From Gammaproteobacteria bacterium (GTDB lineage Bacteria; Pseudomonadota; Gammaproteobacteria; Steroidobacterales; Steroidobacteraceae), in contig VGUH01000009.1 in assembly GCA_016874295.1 (NCBI GenBank), forward strand, positions 32,121-96,120: a DNA stretch of 64,000 nt, in the 5' to 3' direction. Under the pieces are notes generated by a model that saw nothing but the letters and a program-made list of their open reading frames with translations, searched no databases and was not told where the DNA came from. Position numbers and translations under genes: made by a program. Shown here one piece after another: positions 37,647 through 50,470 of the stretch. The number at the start of each line of letters is the position of its first letter. Position 1 is the stretch's first letter.

Positions 37647-38968
37647 GCGACCAGCCGGCCGCGCAGGGAATTCGGCATGGCTTCCGTGATGCAAACGTCC
37701 GCGAAGCGGTCGACGAGCGAGGCGGGCCCGTCGAAATTGACCCAGCGCATGTTCTCGGTACGGCCGGCGAGCTGGCGCGGGTCGCGGCGCGAAGGCCGCT
37801 CCACCAGCACGCGCTGCGTGCTGCCGACCATGCGCCGGCTGATCGCCTGCGCCTGCGCGTCGATCTTCGCCTGCAGCCGCTCGAGCCGTTCCTGCTTGAT
37901 CTCGTGCGGGACCTCGTCCGGCAGCGAGGCGGCGGGCGTGCCCGGCCGCCGGCTGTAGATGAAGCTGAAGGACTGGTCGAAGCCGACCTCCTCGATCAGC
38001 GCGAGGGTTTCGGCGAAATCCGCCTCGGTCTCGCCGGGAAAGCCGACGATGAAATCGGAGGACAGGCTGATGTCCGGGCGCACGGCGCGGAGCCTGCGGA
38101 TCTTCTGCTTGTACTCGATGCGGGTGTAGCCGCGCTTCATGGCGGCCAGGATGCGGTCGGAGCCGCTCTGCACCGGCAGGTGCAGGTAGCTCGCGAGCTT
38201 CGGCACCTCGGCGTAGGTCGCGACCAGCGAGTCGCGGAACTCCAGCGGATGCGAGGTCGTGAAGCGGATGCGCTCGAGACCGGCGAGCCCCGCGACGTGG
38301 CGGATGAGATCCGCGAGGTCAACGGGCGCGCCGTCGGCGCGCACGCCACGGTACGCGTTGACGTTCTGGCCGAGCAGCGTCACCTCGCGCACGCCCTGCG
38401 CCACCAGCGTCTCGACTTCCGCAATGACCTGCGCGAACGGGCGGTTCACTTCCTCGCCGCGCGTGTACGGCACGACGCAGAAGCTGCAGTAGCGGCTGCA
38501 GCCCTCCATGATCGAGACGAAGGCGGTCGCGCCCGTCGCGCGCGGCTCGGGCAAGCGGTCGAATTTCTCGATCTCCGGGAACGTGACGTCCACCTGCGGC
38601 TCGCGCGTGGTACGCAGCGCCTCGATCATTTGCGGCAGGCGATGGATGGTCTGCGGCCCGAAAACCAGGTCCACGAATGGCGCGCGCTCGAGGATTCCCT
38701 CGCCCTCCTGGCTCGCGACGCAGCCGCCGACGCCGATCACGAGCCCCGGTTTCCGGCGCTTCAGGAGCTTCCACTGGCCGAGCTGCGAGAAAACCTTCTC
38801 CTGCGCCTTCTCGCGCACCGAGCAGGTGTTGAGCAGGACCACGTCCGCTTGTTCCGGATCGCCCGTGAGCGCGAGGCCCGCGGACTCGCGGAGCAGGTCC
38901 GCCATCCGGGCCGAGTCGTATTCGTTCATCTGGCAGCCGAAGGTCGAAATGTAGAGCCGGCCGCTCAT
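37643..38968 (-). CDS. miaB: tRNA-2-methylthio-N6-dimethylallyladenosine synthase MiaB
   Basis: Radical-SAM methylthiotransferase acting on i6A37 of tRNA. It has 441 aa. The N-terminal UPF0004 cysteines (TFGCQMN, NTCSVRE, GGCVASQ) bind the auxiliary cluster; the radical-SAM cluster motif is CSRYCSFC near residue 156-163; a TRAM domain closes the C terminus. It heads the series miaB-phoH-ybeY-corC-lnt. Confidence 0.96.
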   Translation of the reverse strand: MSGRLYISTFGCQMNEYDSARMADLLRESAGLALTGDPEQADVVLLNTCSVREKAQEKVFSQLGQWKLLKRRKPGLVIGVGGCVASQEGEGILERAPFVDLVFGPQTIHRLPQMIEALRTTREPQVDVTFPEIEKFDRLPEPRATGATAFVSIMEGCSRYCSFCVVPYTRGEEVNRPFAQVIAEVETLVAQGVREVTLLGQNVNAYRGVRADGAPVDLADLIRHVAGLAGLERIRFTTSHPLEFRDSLVATYAEVPKLASYLHLPVQSGSDRILAAMKRGYTRIEYKQKIRRLRAVRPDISLSSDFIVGFPGETEADFAETLALIEEVGFDQSFSFIYSRRPGTPAASLPDEVPHEIKQERLERLQAKIDAQAQAISRRMVGSTQRVLVERPSRRDPRQLAGRTENMRWVNFDGPASLVDRFADVCITEAMPNSLRGRLVA

Positions 38969-39046
38969 GTCGGAGGTGACGCCTGCAGCAGCGACAAGGG
39001 CCGTCTAGGGTACCGGTTTTGAGCCGCTCCGTCCCAACCTATTGTT

Positions 39047-41886
39047 TCAACTGATTCTTTTTGCCAACTCGCGGCTGAAAGTATCGGTCGCGTCGAACTT
39101 CGCGGGCTTCAGCTCGCCGATCAGGAAACGCCCGGTTGCAGTCACCCGGGCACCCTGCGGGAGGGTGTCCGCCATGCTGCGGCGCCGTGCTATGTGCACC
39201 GAGTACTCGATTTCCTGCAGCAGCGCCGGCCGCGAGTAATAGTAGCCCTGTCCGGCCACGCAGCCGAGCTCGATGAGCTGGCGCTGCTGGTGCTCGAGTT
39301 CCACGCCTTCGGCGACGATCTCAAGCTCGAGCGTGTTGCCGAGGGAGATGATCGCGCGCGCGAAATCGTCGCCCCCGTCGATGCTGCCGAGTCGCTCCAC
39401 GAACGTGCGGTCGATCTTCAGGATGTCGATCGGGAAGCGGTGCAGGTAGGTCAGCGACGAGTAGCCGGCGCCGAAGTCGTCGATCGCGATGCGCACGCCG
39501 AGCTTCTTGAGCTCGGTGAGGGTCGCGAGCACCGCCTCGCTGTTCTGCATCAGCACGCTTTCGGTCAGCTCGATCATGAGACAACCCGGGTCGATCTCCG
39601 AGATCGCAAGCGCGCGCTTCACGTCGGCGCAGATGTCCGACTTCGCGAGCTGGACCGCGGAGACATTCACGCCCACGCGCACCTGGCGGCTTTTCGGCTG
39701 GCGCGCCTGCCAGATCTTCACCTCGCGGCAGGCCTGGGCGAGCACCCAGCGGCCGAGCGGGACGATCTGGCCGGTTCGCTCCGCCACCGGGATGAACTCC
39801 GCGGGCATGATCATGCCGCGCTCCGGGTGCTGCCAGCGGAGCAGCGCCTCGACGCCGAGCAGGTATCCCGAGTGCAGCTCGACGATCGGCTGGTAGTGCA
39901 GCAGGAACCGGTTCTCGCGCAGCGCCTTGTCGATCTCCGCCTCCATCTCCTTGCGCTCGCTCGCGGCGCTCTGCATCGAGGCCTCGTAGACCACGTAGCG
40001 GCCCTTGCCAGCGGTCTTCGCCGCGTACATCGCGACGTCGGCGTTGCGCATCAGATCCTCGACCCCGTCGTCCGGCGTCGCGAACGCGATGCCTACGCTC
40101 GCCGAGACGCGCATGTCCGCGCCCGGCAGGTCGAGCGATTCCCGGAGCGACTCGACGATCCGTCCCGCGACCTCAATCACCTGGTCCCGGGAAGTGAGGT
40201 TCTCGAGCAGTACGGCGAACTCGTCACCGCCGAGCCGTGCGACCGTGTCGCCGCCGCGGGTCGCCTTGACGAGCCGCTGCGCGCTCTTGTTCAGGACGCG
40301 GTCACCGGTCGCATGACCGAGCGAATCGTTGATGTTCTTGAAGTTGTCGAGGTCGACGAACACGACCGTGACCGCGCGCCCGTTGCGCTTGCTGACCGCT
40401 ACCGCGTGCTCGACGCGGTCGCGGAACAGCGAGCGGTTCGCGAGCAGCGTCAGCGGGTCGTGCAGCGCCATGCGTTTCAGCTGCTCCTCCATGCCCTTGC
40501 GGTCGGTCATGTCGCGCAGATTGAGCAGCCGGCCGCCGATCGCGGGCTCGGCGTCCATGTTGGTGCCGTGGATCTCGATGACCCGCTGGCGCTCGTCACC
40601 ACGCGGGATGCGCACCTCGACCAGGCTGGAGGCGCCGCACTGGGCGAGGTCGTGCGCCAGGAATTCCCGCAGTCGCGCGCGATCGTCGAACACCGCGAGC
40701 TCGTCCAGGTGCTGACCGATCAGGTCCTGCGCGGCGAAGCCGAAGATGCGCTCGGCGGTCGGCGTCACGTAGCTGATGGTCGCGTCGGCACCGACGATCG
40801 CGATGACGTCGGCGGTATTGCGGATCAGCGCGTTGAAACGCGCCTCTGCGGAACGCGTCGCGAGACCCGTCTGGAGCGCGAGCGAAAGCGCGGTCGCGAT
40901 CGCCTGCCGCGCGAACAGCAGGCCCGCCGCGATGCAGACCGCCCAGGCGACGAGCCCGGCGGGCTCGGCGAAGCTGCCCTCGTGCAACACGAGCAGGGCG
41001 GAACCGGCGAGCATCAGCGCCGCGTACGGCATCAGCGCCGCAAGCGGCGAGCCGCGTTCCTGCGCGTCCATCGGCGGCGCGCGCCGCTCGGTACGGATGT
41101 GATCCAGGTGCGCCGCAATGGCGAACGCGGCGACTGCGCCGACCTGCAGCGGCGCCGCCAGAAGCGAGACCTGACCGCGCGACACCGCATGGGCCTCGAG
41201 CAACCGCGCCCCGACCAGGGCCCCGAGCGCAAGTGCGAAGGAGACGTGCCCCGGCCAGTGCCGCCAGTCCGAGCGCCGCAGCAGCAGGACCGCGGCGATC
41301 ACGCCCATGACTGCATCAAGGCCGACCGTCCAGGAACTGCGCGTCGGTAGCTGCCCGGACGGGAGCCCGTGCGGCAGCGCGAGCCACAGGACGCTCCCGA
41401 CGCAGAGCGTGACCAGCGCCGCCTCGAGCCAGAACTGTGGCCCGAAGGCACGGCCGCGGCTGGTCAGCAGGAAGCCAGCCGCGGCCATCACGATGCAGGG
41501 GAAGTAGGCGAATTCGACCACGCCCACCGCGGCCTGCACGGCAGGCAGCCCGAATGGGCGCGTGACCGGCACGAGCAATGACGCGACGAATTGCAGCGAC
41601 AGCGCCCAGGCGAGCCAGGCCCAGGCCTGCCGGCGACCGGGCTGCAGGGCTTCCAGTTCGACATCGCGCAGGATGACGGAGATGGCCGAGAGCGTCACGG
41701 CGACGCCGGTCAGCGTCTCGCGACCAGGGATTCGTTGTTTCCACCCGCCGCGAAGCTCGTGATCAGGGAGAAGACCGTCAGGGCGACGCAAAGCAGCACG
41801 AGCCAGGCCGCCGAGTGGTCGTACCACGGCGCCAGGGCTTCGCGCAGCCCGCTGCCAGACGGCTGGTTGCGACCCGCCTCCGTCAC
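39047..41886 (-). CDS. Membrane GGDEF/EAL protein with PAS domain; N terminus frameshifted
   Basis: Bifunctional cyclic-di-GMP enzyme candidate. Order: several hydrophobic helices (about residues 25-320), PAS (FNALIRNTADVIAIVGADATISYV, about 345-460), GGDEF domain (active-site RLGGDEFAVLLE near 555) and EAL domain (GVEALLRW near 680, IDDFGAGYSSL, EIVAEGVE). Both catalytic signatures are intact, so it may make and/or degrade c-di-GMP. The good start is GTG 41886, with GAAGGGAG upstream; its frame encodes the first membrane helix WLVLLCVALTVFSLITSF but hits TGA at 41710-41712. The rest of the gene lies in another frame beginning near 41719 (RETLTGVAVTL). One missing base near 41716-41726 explains this. 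Confidence 0.85.
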
Positions 41887-41991
41887 ATGTCGTACTCCCT
41901 TCTCCGGGGTCCGGGACGGCAAATCGGGAAACCCGGAAAATCGGCCCGATGGTGACTTAATGTGGCGTCGGGAGACGCCAACCGCATCACA

Positions 41992-42012
41992 CAAAACGGC
42001 GGCTGCGCCGCC
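41992..42012 (-). terminator. Rho-independent terminator of ssb
   Basis: Read leftwards, GGCGGC-GCA-GCCGCC (42012-41998) forms a 6-bp stem with a 3-nt loop, followed by GTTTTG (T-run at 41996-41993). It lies 56 nt after the ssb stop and separates ssb from the GGDEF/EAL gene. Confidence 0.6.
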
Positions 42013-42067
42013 AGATCGGGGTTAGAGCGTGACGGGGATCAAGCGCAGGCCGTGCCCGCCCGCGCCC

Positions 42068-42526
42068 CTAGAACGGGATGTCGTCGTCGAAGGATTCGGC
42101 AACGCCGGCGGGCTCAGCGCGGGCGGCGGGTTCCTCGCCCCGGCTGCGCGAACGGTCCGGCGCCGGCGCGGCGCCGCGGTCCGCCGAGCCCCGGCCGCCG
42201 AGCATGTTCATTTCGTTGGCGACGATCTCGGTCGTGTAGCGGTCATTGCCTTCCTTGTCCTGCCACTTGCGCGTGCGGATCTTGCCCTCGACGTAGATCT
42301 GCGAGCCCTTGCGCAGGTACTCGGCGGCGATCTCGGCGAGCCGGTCGAACATCACGACGTTGTGCCACTCCGTCGCCTCCTTGTTCTCGCCGGTCTGCTT
42401 GTCGCGCCACTGGTCCGTGGTCGCGACGCGCAGGTTCACCACGGCCTTGCCGGAGGGCATGGCTCGCTGCTGGGGGTCCTGCCCCAAGTGGCCGATCAGG
42501 ATGACTTTGTTGACGCCGCGTGCCAT
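42068..42526 (-). CDS. ssb: Single-stranded DNA-binding protein
   Basis: SSB of 152 aa: the N-terminal OB fold ([40 protein letters not shown]) of about 110 residues, a disordered basic/proline-alanine linker, and the acidic C-terminal tip DDDIPF that recruits partners. The ATG at 42526 (MARGVNKV) is the family start; the longer ORF is a shadow. Near uvrA with an MFS gene between, a layout known from pseudomonads. Confidence 0.96.
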   Translation of the reverse strand: MARGVNKVILIGHLGQDPQQRAMPSGKAVVNLRVATTDQWRDKQTGENKEATEWHNVVMFDRLAEIAAEYLRKGSQIYVEGKIRTRKWQDKEGNDRYTTEIVANEMNMLGGRGSADRGAAPAPDRSRSRGEEPAARAEPAGVAESFDDDIPF

Positions 42527-42593
42527 GGCCGTCCCCCGTTGGAATTCGAATGGTTCATTGTAGTCGCCCGGCGCCCGGCCGCGCACCGCCAAT

Positions 42594-43778
42594 TCAACCG
42601 GTTCGCGGTGTTTTTCGATACGCGATGACCGGCAGCCAGGCGAGTGCCGCAAGGGCGGCGCCGGCGAGGATTCCCGTGTCGTGCCAGCGGCTTCCGAGCA
42701 GGACCCCGCCCATCAGGCCACCGGCGAACGCGCCCGCGAACTGGCAGGTCGCGAACACCCCGAGGGCCGCTCCGCGGCTCTCATCCCCCGCCGCCTCGGT
42801 CAAGGCGGCCGGCAGCCGTGCCTCGAGGAAATTGAAGGCGCCGAAATACACGACAAGTGCCGCGAGCAACGCGTGAAGATGCGACTCCGCCCAGACCAGC
42901 GCGGCGAGGGCCGCCGCAAGCCCCGCCCCGCCCGCCCACAGCGCGCGGCCGGTGTCCCGCTGGCGTTCGGACCAGAGCACGAGTGGGACCGTGAGCGCGA
43001 CGGAAGCGAGGAATACGCCGAGGTAGAAGACCCAGTGGCGCGCCGGCTCGATGCCGTGCAGGTCACGCAGCACGTGCGGCACGGCGATGAAGGCCGCGGT
43101 CAGCGTCAGGTGCAGCATGAAGACGCCCGCGTAGTGCGGGGCGAGCGCAGGCGCCAGCGCCGCGCGCCAGTCGCCGCGGGCCGCGCGTTCCGCGGCCGGC
43201 CGCTCGGCGGGCAGGGCGCACAGCACGAGGCCGAGCGCCGCGAGCCCGAGCGCCCCGATCAGCCAGAAGACGCCCGACACGCCGATGCTGGCGGCGATCA
43301 GCGGACCGGCGACCAGCGATACCACGAACGAGGCGCCGATACAGAGGCCGATCGCAAACATCGCGCGTGTGCGCGCGGCAGGCCGGGTCAGATCCGCGAG
43401 AAAGGCGGTGACCGGTCCCGAGACGGCGCCGAGTCCCTGCACGATGCGCGCCGCGACCAGCGACGCGGCACTGGCCGCGACCGCGCCGAGCGCCGATCCC
43501 GCGACGTGCAGGAGGAGCCCGATGACGATGACGGGCTTGCGCCCGATCCGGTCCGACCAGGCGCCGAAGGGAATCTGCATCAACGCCTGGGTCAGCCCGT
43601 AGGCGCCGACCGCGAGCCCCGCGAGCAGCGGCGTCGCGCCGGGCAGCGAGCCCGCATGCAGCGCGAGCACGGGCAGGAGCAGGAACAGTCCCAGCAGGCG
43701 AACCGCGTAGATGGCCGCGAGCACGGTCAAGGCGCGGCGCTCGGCGGGCAGGAGTGCCGCGCCCTTCGGCAAGGCCAC
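42594..43778 (-). CDS. Major facilitator superfamily transporter
   Basis: Twelve-helix MFS carrier of 394 aa, probably a drug or sugar efflux type. Motif A between helices 2 and 3 reads [16 protein letters not shown]. The start is GTG 43778. It stands between ssb and divergent uvrA, as in Pseudomonas. Substrate unknown. Confidence 0.88.
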   Translation of the reverse strand: MALPKGAALLPAERRALTVLAAIYAVRLLGLFLLLPVLALHAGSLPGATPLLAGLAVGAYGLTQALMQIPFGAWSDRIGRKPVIVIGLLLHVAGSALGAVAASAASLVAARIVQGLGAVSGPVTAFLADLTRPAARTRAMFAIGLCIGASFVVSLVAGPLIAASIGVSGVFWLIGALGLAALGLVLCALPAERPAAERAARGDWRAALAPALAPHYAGVFMLHLTLTAAFIAVPHVLRDLHGIEPARHWVFYLGVFLASVALTVPLVLWSERQRDTGRALWAGGAGLAAALAALVWAESHLHALLAALVVYFGAFNFLEARLPAALTEAAGDESRGAALGVFATCQFAGAFAGGLMGGVLLGSRWHDTGILAGAALAALAWLPVIAYRKTPRTG

Positions 43779-43833
43779 TGGAGATTCCTTTGCGATGCCC
43801 GGAACGGGCGGGCTATTCTATCAGGCTGCCCCG

Positions 43834-46673
<2,840 letters not shown>

Positions 46674-46677
<4 letters not shown>

Positions 46678-47102
46678 AGTTGCCTGCCTTTGCCGCATTC
46701 GTGCTTGCCGCCGCGCTCACGGGGCCGGGCGCGAGCGCCGACGGGCTGTCGGTCACGGACGCCTGGTCACGCTCGACCCCGCCGGGCGCCAGGGTCGGCG
46801 CCGTCTACTTCACGCTCAGGAACGACACCAAGAAATCCGACCGCCTGTTGAAGCTCTCGACGCCGGTCGCCGAGCAGGCCGAGGTGCACCGCACGGAAGT
46901 GCTCGACGGTATCGCGCGCATGCGCGAGGTCGCCGTCCTGCACGTCGACGCCGGCCAGACGATCGTACTGGAGCCGGGCGGCATGCACCTGATGCTGGTC
47001 GGGCTCAGGCAGCCGCTGGTCGCGGGGACGAGCTACGACCTGGACCTGCTGTTCGAGGTGGCGGGGCCGAGGAAGATCAGCGTCGAGGTCCGCGCTCCGT
47101 AA
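46674..47102 (+). CDS. Periplasmic copper chaperone PCu(A)C
   Basis: Small periplasmic copper chaperone family (DUF461/PCuAC), delivering Cu(I) to the CuA site of cytochrome c oxidase in relatives. It has 142 aa including a signal peptide ([22 protein letters not shown]). Copper ligands are seen as AEVHRTE (His), IARM (Met) and PGGMHLML (His and Met). The start is GTG at 46674, overlapping the uvrA stop; the link with uvrA looks accidental but suggests cotranscription. Confidence 0.88.
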
Positions 47103-47141
47103 CACCGGCGCGACGGGCGAGGTCACCGAGCGCCGGCATCC

Positions 47142-47672
47142 TCACCGCGCGAGGCTGTGCGCGGGCCCCACGCTCGTGAACGAGTGCGCGATCTCGCCCT
47201 GGCCGCGCTGCTCGCGGAACCGGCCGTTGGTGAACTCGGACACGACGCGGCGCCAGAAGCGGACCGCGCCGGGGTTGCGGGACTGCTCGGGGACGGTCCA
47301 CTCGCCCGCGTAGCGCGCGAAGGTCAGCATTGCCGCGCCGCGCCCGACGCCGCGGTTGCGATACGGCTTGCGGATGAAGAATTCGCTGAGGCGGAAATGG
47401 CGCCTCGGGTCGTCGCTGTTCGCCTGCGACAGGCCGCGCTGCACCACCGCGAACCCGACCAGCTCCTGCTCGCGCAGCACGATGAAGGCCGTGCAGCGAT
47501 CGTCGTGGAACCAGCCCTGGATCAGTTCCGCGATGCTCTGCCCGGTGACGGTGAGCGATGGAAACACGCCGGTGGTGTCGGCGGTGAGGTCGGCGAGGTA
47601 TTCGCCGTAGGTTTCTTCGACCCAGTCGCGATCGGACTTCGACGTGCGCGCTTCGCGGATGGTGATCGGCAT
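47142..47672 (-). CDS. GNAT family N-acetyltransferase
   Basis: GNAT acetyltransferase of 176 aa. The acetyl-CoA loop is seen in FFIRKPYRNRGVGRGAAM (RxxGxG/A pattern), followed by the helix and a C-terminal strand. The substrate is unknown. It lies downstream of the alanine-rich lipoprotein, separated by a strong hairpin, and convergent with the PCu(A)C gene. Confidence 0.85.
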   Translation of the reverse strand: MPITIREARTSKSDRDWVEETYGEYLADLTADTTGVFPSLTVTGQSIAELIQGWFHDDRCTAFIVLREQELVGFAVVQRGLSQANSDDPRRHFRLSEFFIRKPYRNRGVGRGAAMLTFARYAGEWTVPEQSRNPGAVRFWRRVVSEFTNGRFREQRGQGEIAHSFTSVGPAHSLAR

Positions 47673-47689
47673 TCCCGGTCCCGGAAAGA

Positions 47690-47739
47690 GAACGGCCGGG
47701 GGAAGCCGCGGGGTCTCCGCGCCATCCGCCCGGCCGTTC
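47690..47739 (-). terminator. Hairpin terminator between lipoprotein and GNAT genes
   Basis: GAACGGCCGGG at 47690-47700 and CCCGGCCGTTC at 47729-47739 form a perfect 11-bp stem with a 28-nt loop. Leftwards it is followed by TCTTTCC, a weak U-tract. It lies 31 nt beyond the lipoprotein stop; three CCTTA copies (47743-47757) stand between. Confidence 0.6.
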
Positions 47740-47770
47740 AGGCCTTACCTTACCTTACTACAGCAATCGC

Positions 47771-48043
47771 TTACTGCGACGGAGGAGTGGTTTCCGTCGT
47801 CGCGGCAGCGGCATCGGCAGCGCCCGCATCGGCAGCCGCGTCGACCGCAGCGCCCGCGTCGGCAGCAGCATCGACCACCGCGTCAGCAGCGTCAGCCGCA
47901 GACGAAGCAGCTTCGGAGGCGGCAGCAGCCGCGTCAGCGGCGGCATCGGCAGCCTCTTCCTTCTTGGCGCCGCAGCCTGCGGCGGCAAGAAGGGCACCCA
48001 GCACGAGGGCAACCGCAGTGGTGCCCCAGATCTTTGCATTCAT
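47771..48043 (-). CDS. Small alanine-rich lipoprotein
   Basis: Protein of 90 aa with a lipoprotein signal peptide: hydrophobic core WGTTAVALVLGALLA and lipobox AAGC (Cys about residue 24). The mature part is almost only Ala with spaced Asp/Glu, in repeats such as AADAA and AADAGA, which predict a helical rod like an alanine zipper. The tail is TTETTPPSQ. Unlike Lpp or OprI it lacks a C-terminal Lys, so peptidoglycan linkage is unlikely. A hypothetical outer-membrane structural lipoprotein; no specific family recognised. Confidence 0.7.
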   Translation of the reverse strand: MNAKIWGTTAVALVLGALLAAAGCGAKKEEAADAAADAAAAASEAASSAADAADAVVDAAADAGAAVDAAADAGAADAAAATTETTPPSQ

Positions 48044-48238
48044 CGTCGGTTACCCCAGTACGTTAGTGAGAGTTACAAGTGCACTTGCGCGTACGGAACG
48101 GCTCGATTGTTGATTTTGCCGTCCAGTCGCGTGTGCAGATTCTAATCTTAGCGGTAATGCAAGTACAAGCAAAGGTCGCTGTTTTGCGACAACTGCCGCG
48201 GCCGGTTACCCTCTTCGCCGGCAGTTCGAGGTCGGAAC

Positions 48239-49555
48239 ATGGCGCAGAAGTCACTGGCGGAGCTCTACGGCAGGCACTTGCAGGAGGTCATGGCGCGGGC
48301 CGATCGGGCTTTGATAGCGGGCGGTTACCAGGGATTGATCATGTGCTCTGGAAGCCAGGTCTACTACTACCTGGACGACTCCACCTACCCCTTCCGGCCG
48401 AACCCCCGCTACCGCGCCTGGCTCCCGGATACCAGCCCGGACTGTTTCGTGGTCTACCGCCCGGGCAGGCGGCCGAAGCTCGTTTTCACCCAGCCGGACG
48501 ATTATTGGTACCTGCCGCCGGAGCGCCCGGAGGGCTACTGGGTCGGCCATTTCGATCTGGAAATCGTGCGTTCCCCGGCGGAGCTGCGGAAGGCGGCCGG
48601 CAGGGTACGCTGGGCGGTACTGGGCGAGCCGGGACCGGCCACCGAGGGGTTGGGCGACTATGACCCGCCCGCCGTCACGGGGCCGCTGGATTACAGCCGG
48701 GCCATCAAGTCGCCCTACGAAATCGAGTGCATGGCGCTTGCGACGGTCGCCGGTGTACGCGCCCACCGGGCGGCGGAACAGGCGTTCCGGGCTGGCGGGT
48801 CGGAATACGACATCCACCTCGCCTACTGCCGGGCGGCCGGGGCACGCGAGGAGGAGCTGCCGTACAACAACATCATCGGTTTCGACCGGCACGCGGCCGT
48901 GCTGCACTACCAGGTGCTCGACCGGGAGCGACCGGCGGGCGTGAAGTCGTTCCTGATCGACGCCGGCGCGCAGCATGCGGGCTATGCCTGTGACATAACG
49001 CGCACGTATTCGGCCGAGCCGGGCGACTTCCAGGAGCTCGTCCGCGCGGTGGACGCCGCGCAGCAGAAGCTGGCCGCGCGCGTGCTGCCGGGGGTGGATT
49101 ACCGCGACATCCACCTCGAGGCGCACCGCTCGATCGCGGGCATCCTGGTGGCGCACGGGATCGTGTCCTGCACGCCGGAGGCCGCGGTCGAGACGGGGCT
49201 GACGTCCGTATTCTTCCCGCACGGGATCGGGCACCTGCTCGGGCTCATGGTGCACGATGCGTCGGGCTTCGCGGCAGCACCGGACGGCGGCACGCGGGAG
49301 AAGCCGGCCGGGCACCCTTACCTGCGGCTGACGCGCGACCTCGAACCGGGCTTCGCGGTGACCATCGAGCCGGGGATCTACTTCATCGACTCGCTGCTCG
49401 AGGCCGCGCGCGCGGACGGCCGCGGGCGCGCGATCGACTGGAAACGGGTCGAGGCACTGCGGCCGTTCGGCGGGATTCGCATCGAGGACAATGTGGTCGC
49501 CCAGCCGGGCGCGCCGCGCAACCTCACCCGCGAGGCCTTCGCGGCGGCGAACTGA
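48239..49555 (+). CDS. pepQ: Xaa-Pro dipeptidase (PepQ-like, peptidase M24)
   Basis: Prolidase-type metallopeptidase of 438 aa, near E. coli PepQ (443). Metal ligands: LIDAGAQHAGYACDITRT (two Asp), FFPHGIGHLLGL (His), TIEPGIYF (Glu), GIRIEDNV (Glu). The N-terminal creatinase-like domain is typical. A second M24B enzyme besides pepP at the window start. It is followed by the GAAGGGG hairpin that begins in its stop codon. Confidence 0.9.
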   Translation: MAQKSLAELYGRHLQEVMARADRALIAGGYQGLIMCSGSQVYYYLDDSTYPFRPNPRYRAWLPDTSPDCFVVYRPGRRPKLVFTQPDDYWYLPPERPEGYWVGHFDLEIVRSPAELRKAAGRVRWAVLGEPGPATEGLGDYDPPAVTGPLDYSRAIKSPYEIECMALATVAGVRAHRAAEQAFRAGGSEYDIHLAYCRAAGAREEELPYNNIIGFDRHAAVLHYQVLDRERPAGVKSFLIDAGAQHAGYACDITRTYSAEPGDFQELVRAVDAAQQKLAARVLPGVDYRDIHLEAHRSIAGILVAHGIVSCTPEAAVETGLTSVFFPHGIGHLLGLMVHDASGFAAAPDGGTREKPAGHPYLRLTRDLEPGFAVTIEPGIYFIDSLLEAARADGRGRAIDWKRVEALRPFGGIRIEDNVVAQPGAPRNLTREAFAAAN

Positions 49556-49572
49556 AGGGGTGCGTCCCCTTC
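49554..49572 (+). terminator. Second copy of the GAAGGGG hairpin, at the pepQ stop codon
   Basis: GAAGGGG (49554-49560), loop TGCGT, CCCCTTC (49566-49572): identical arms and nearly the same loop as 10274-10292, and again starting within the TGA stop codon. It lies 6 bp from the convergent mscL stop. No T-run. Confidence 0.4.
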
Positions 49573-49578
49573 GATTCG

Positions 49579-49975
49579 TCAACGCTGCTTGAGCAGGTCC
49601 CTGATTTCGGACAGCAGCACGACATCGGCCGGCGGGGGCGGTGGGGCGGCGGCCGGGGCGGGCGTGCGCAAGCGGTTGATCGCCTTGAGCGCCACGAAGA
49701 TCGCCGCGGCGATGATCAGGAAGTCCACCAGTGCCTGGATGAACCGGCCGTAGCCGATCGTGACCGGCTCGCCGGTTGCCGCGCTTTCGCCGAGCGTGAC
49801 GGCGAGGCTTGAGAAATCCACGCCGCCGACGATCCAGCCGAGCGCCGGCATGATGACCGCGTCCACGAACGCCGACACGATCTTGCCGAATGCCGCGCCG
49901 ATCACGATGCCGACCGCCATGTCGACGACGTTGCCCTTCATCGCGAACTCTTTAGAATTCCGAAATCAGGCTCAT
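49579..49975 (-). CDS. mscL: Large-conductance mechanosensitive channel MscL, start region frameshifted
   Basis: Homopentameric tension-gated channel for osmotic shock relief. [29 protein letters not shown] (first membrane helix and pore) and [23 protein letters not shown] (second) are clear, followed by a Pro/Ala loop and C-terminal helix [13 protein letters not shown]. The family's N-terminal MSLISEFKEFA helix is encoded from ATG 49975 (overlapping the rplQ stop as ATGA), but an extra A at 49954 on the plus strand makes a TAA after seven codons. The readable ORF begins at the internal ATG 49941 and lacks this helix. Sequencing error or real truncation. Confidence 0.85.
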
Positions 49976-50469
49976 GATTTCCTCCTGAACAGTGCCGGGT
50001 CGGCTTTCGGCGCGGCCTTCTTCGCGGGCGTCTTGTCCTTCTTGGGCGCGGCTTCCTTCCTGGCCTTCTTCGTCGGCTTGTCGTCGCCGGTCGGCGCCGG
50101 GGTTGCGGGAGCCACACCCTCGACGAGCTGCATCAGCGCCGTCGGTGCCGAGTCGCCCGGGCGCGGGCCCATCTTGAGGATGCGCGTGTAGCCGCCCGCG
50201 CGGGTCCTGAACCGCGGGCCGATGTCCTCGAACAGCTTCACTACCAGCGCGTCGTCGCGCAGCGTGACCCAGGCGCGGCGCCGGCCGGGCTGGGTATCGG
50301 TCTTGCCGAGGTTGATGAGCGGCTCGACGACGCGGCGCAGCTCCTTCGCCTTCGGCAGCGTGGTGCGGATCGTCTCGGCGCGGATCAGCGCCGCGCACAT
50401 GTTCCGCATCAGCGCCTTGCGATGGGGGCTGTTGCGCGAGAGCTGGCGTCCCGACAGTTGGTGTCGCAT
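49972..50469 (-). CDS. rplQ: 50S ribosomal protein L17, with basic C-terminal extension
   Basis: bL17, last gene of the alpha operon. The core ([24 protein letters not shown], then [25 protein letters not shown]) ends near residue 120, while the protein has 165 aa. The extra C-terminal stretch is Lys/Ala/Pro-rich ([18 protein letters not shown]) and probably disordered. The stop overlaps the mscL start by four bases. Confidence 0.95.
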   Translation of the reverse strand: MRHQLSGRQLSRNSPHRKALMRNMCAALIRAETIRTTLPKAKELRRVVEPLINLGKTDTQPGRRRAWVTLRDDALVVKLFEDIGPRFRTRAGGYTRILKMGPRPGDSAPTALMQLVEGVAPATPAPTGDDKPTKKARKEAAPKKDKTPAKKAAPKADPALFRRKS

Positions 50470-50470
50470 A

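Noticed and set aside
39194..41350. 718-codon plus-strand frame opposite the GGDEF/EAL gene
   Set aside because: Antisense shadow; the minus strand carries the intact GGDEF and EAL motifs.
41887..42067. Possible c-di-GMP riboswitch upstream of the GGDEF/EAL gene
   Set aside because: Only the ssb terminator and a short GGCGTC/GACGCC stem are seen; the conserved GEMM core sequences are not present.
43779..43833. LexA (SOS) box in front of uvrA
   Set aside because: No CTGT-N8-ACAG-like palindrome in the short MFS-uvrA gap; only a weak TTGCGA/TATTCT promoter candidate.
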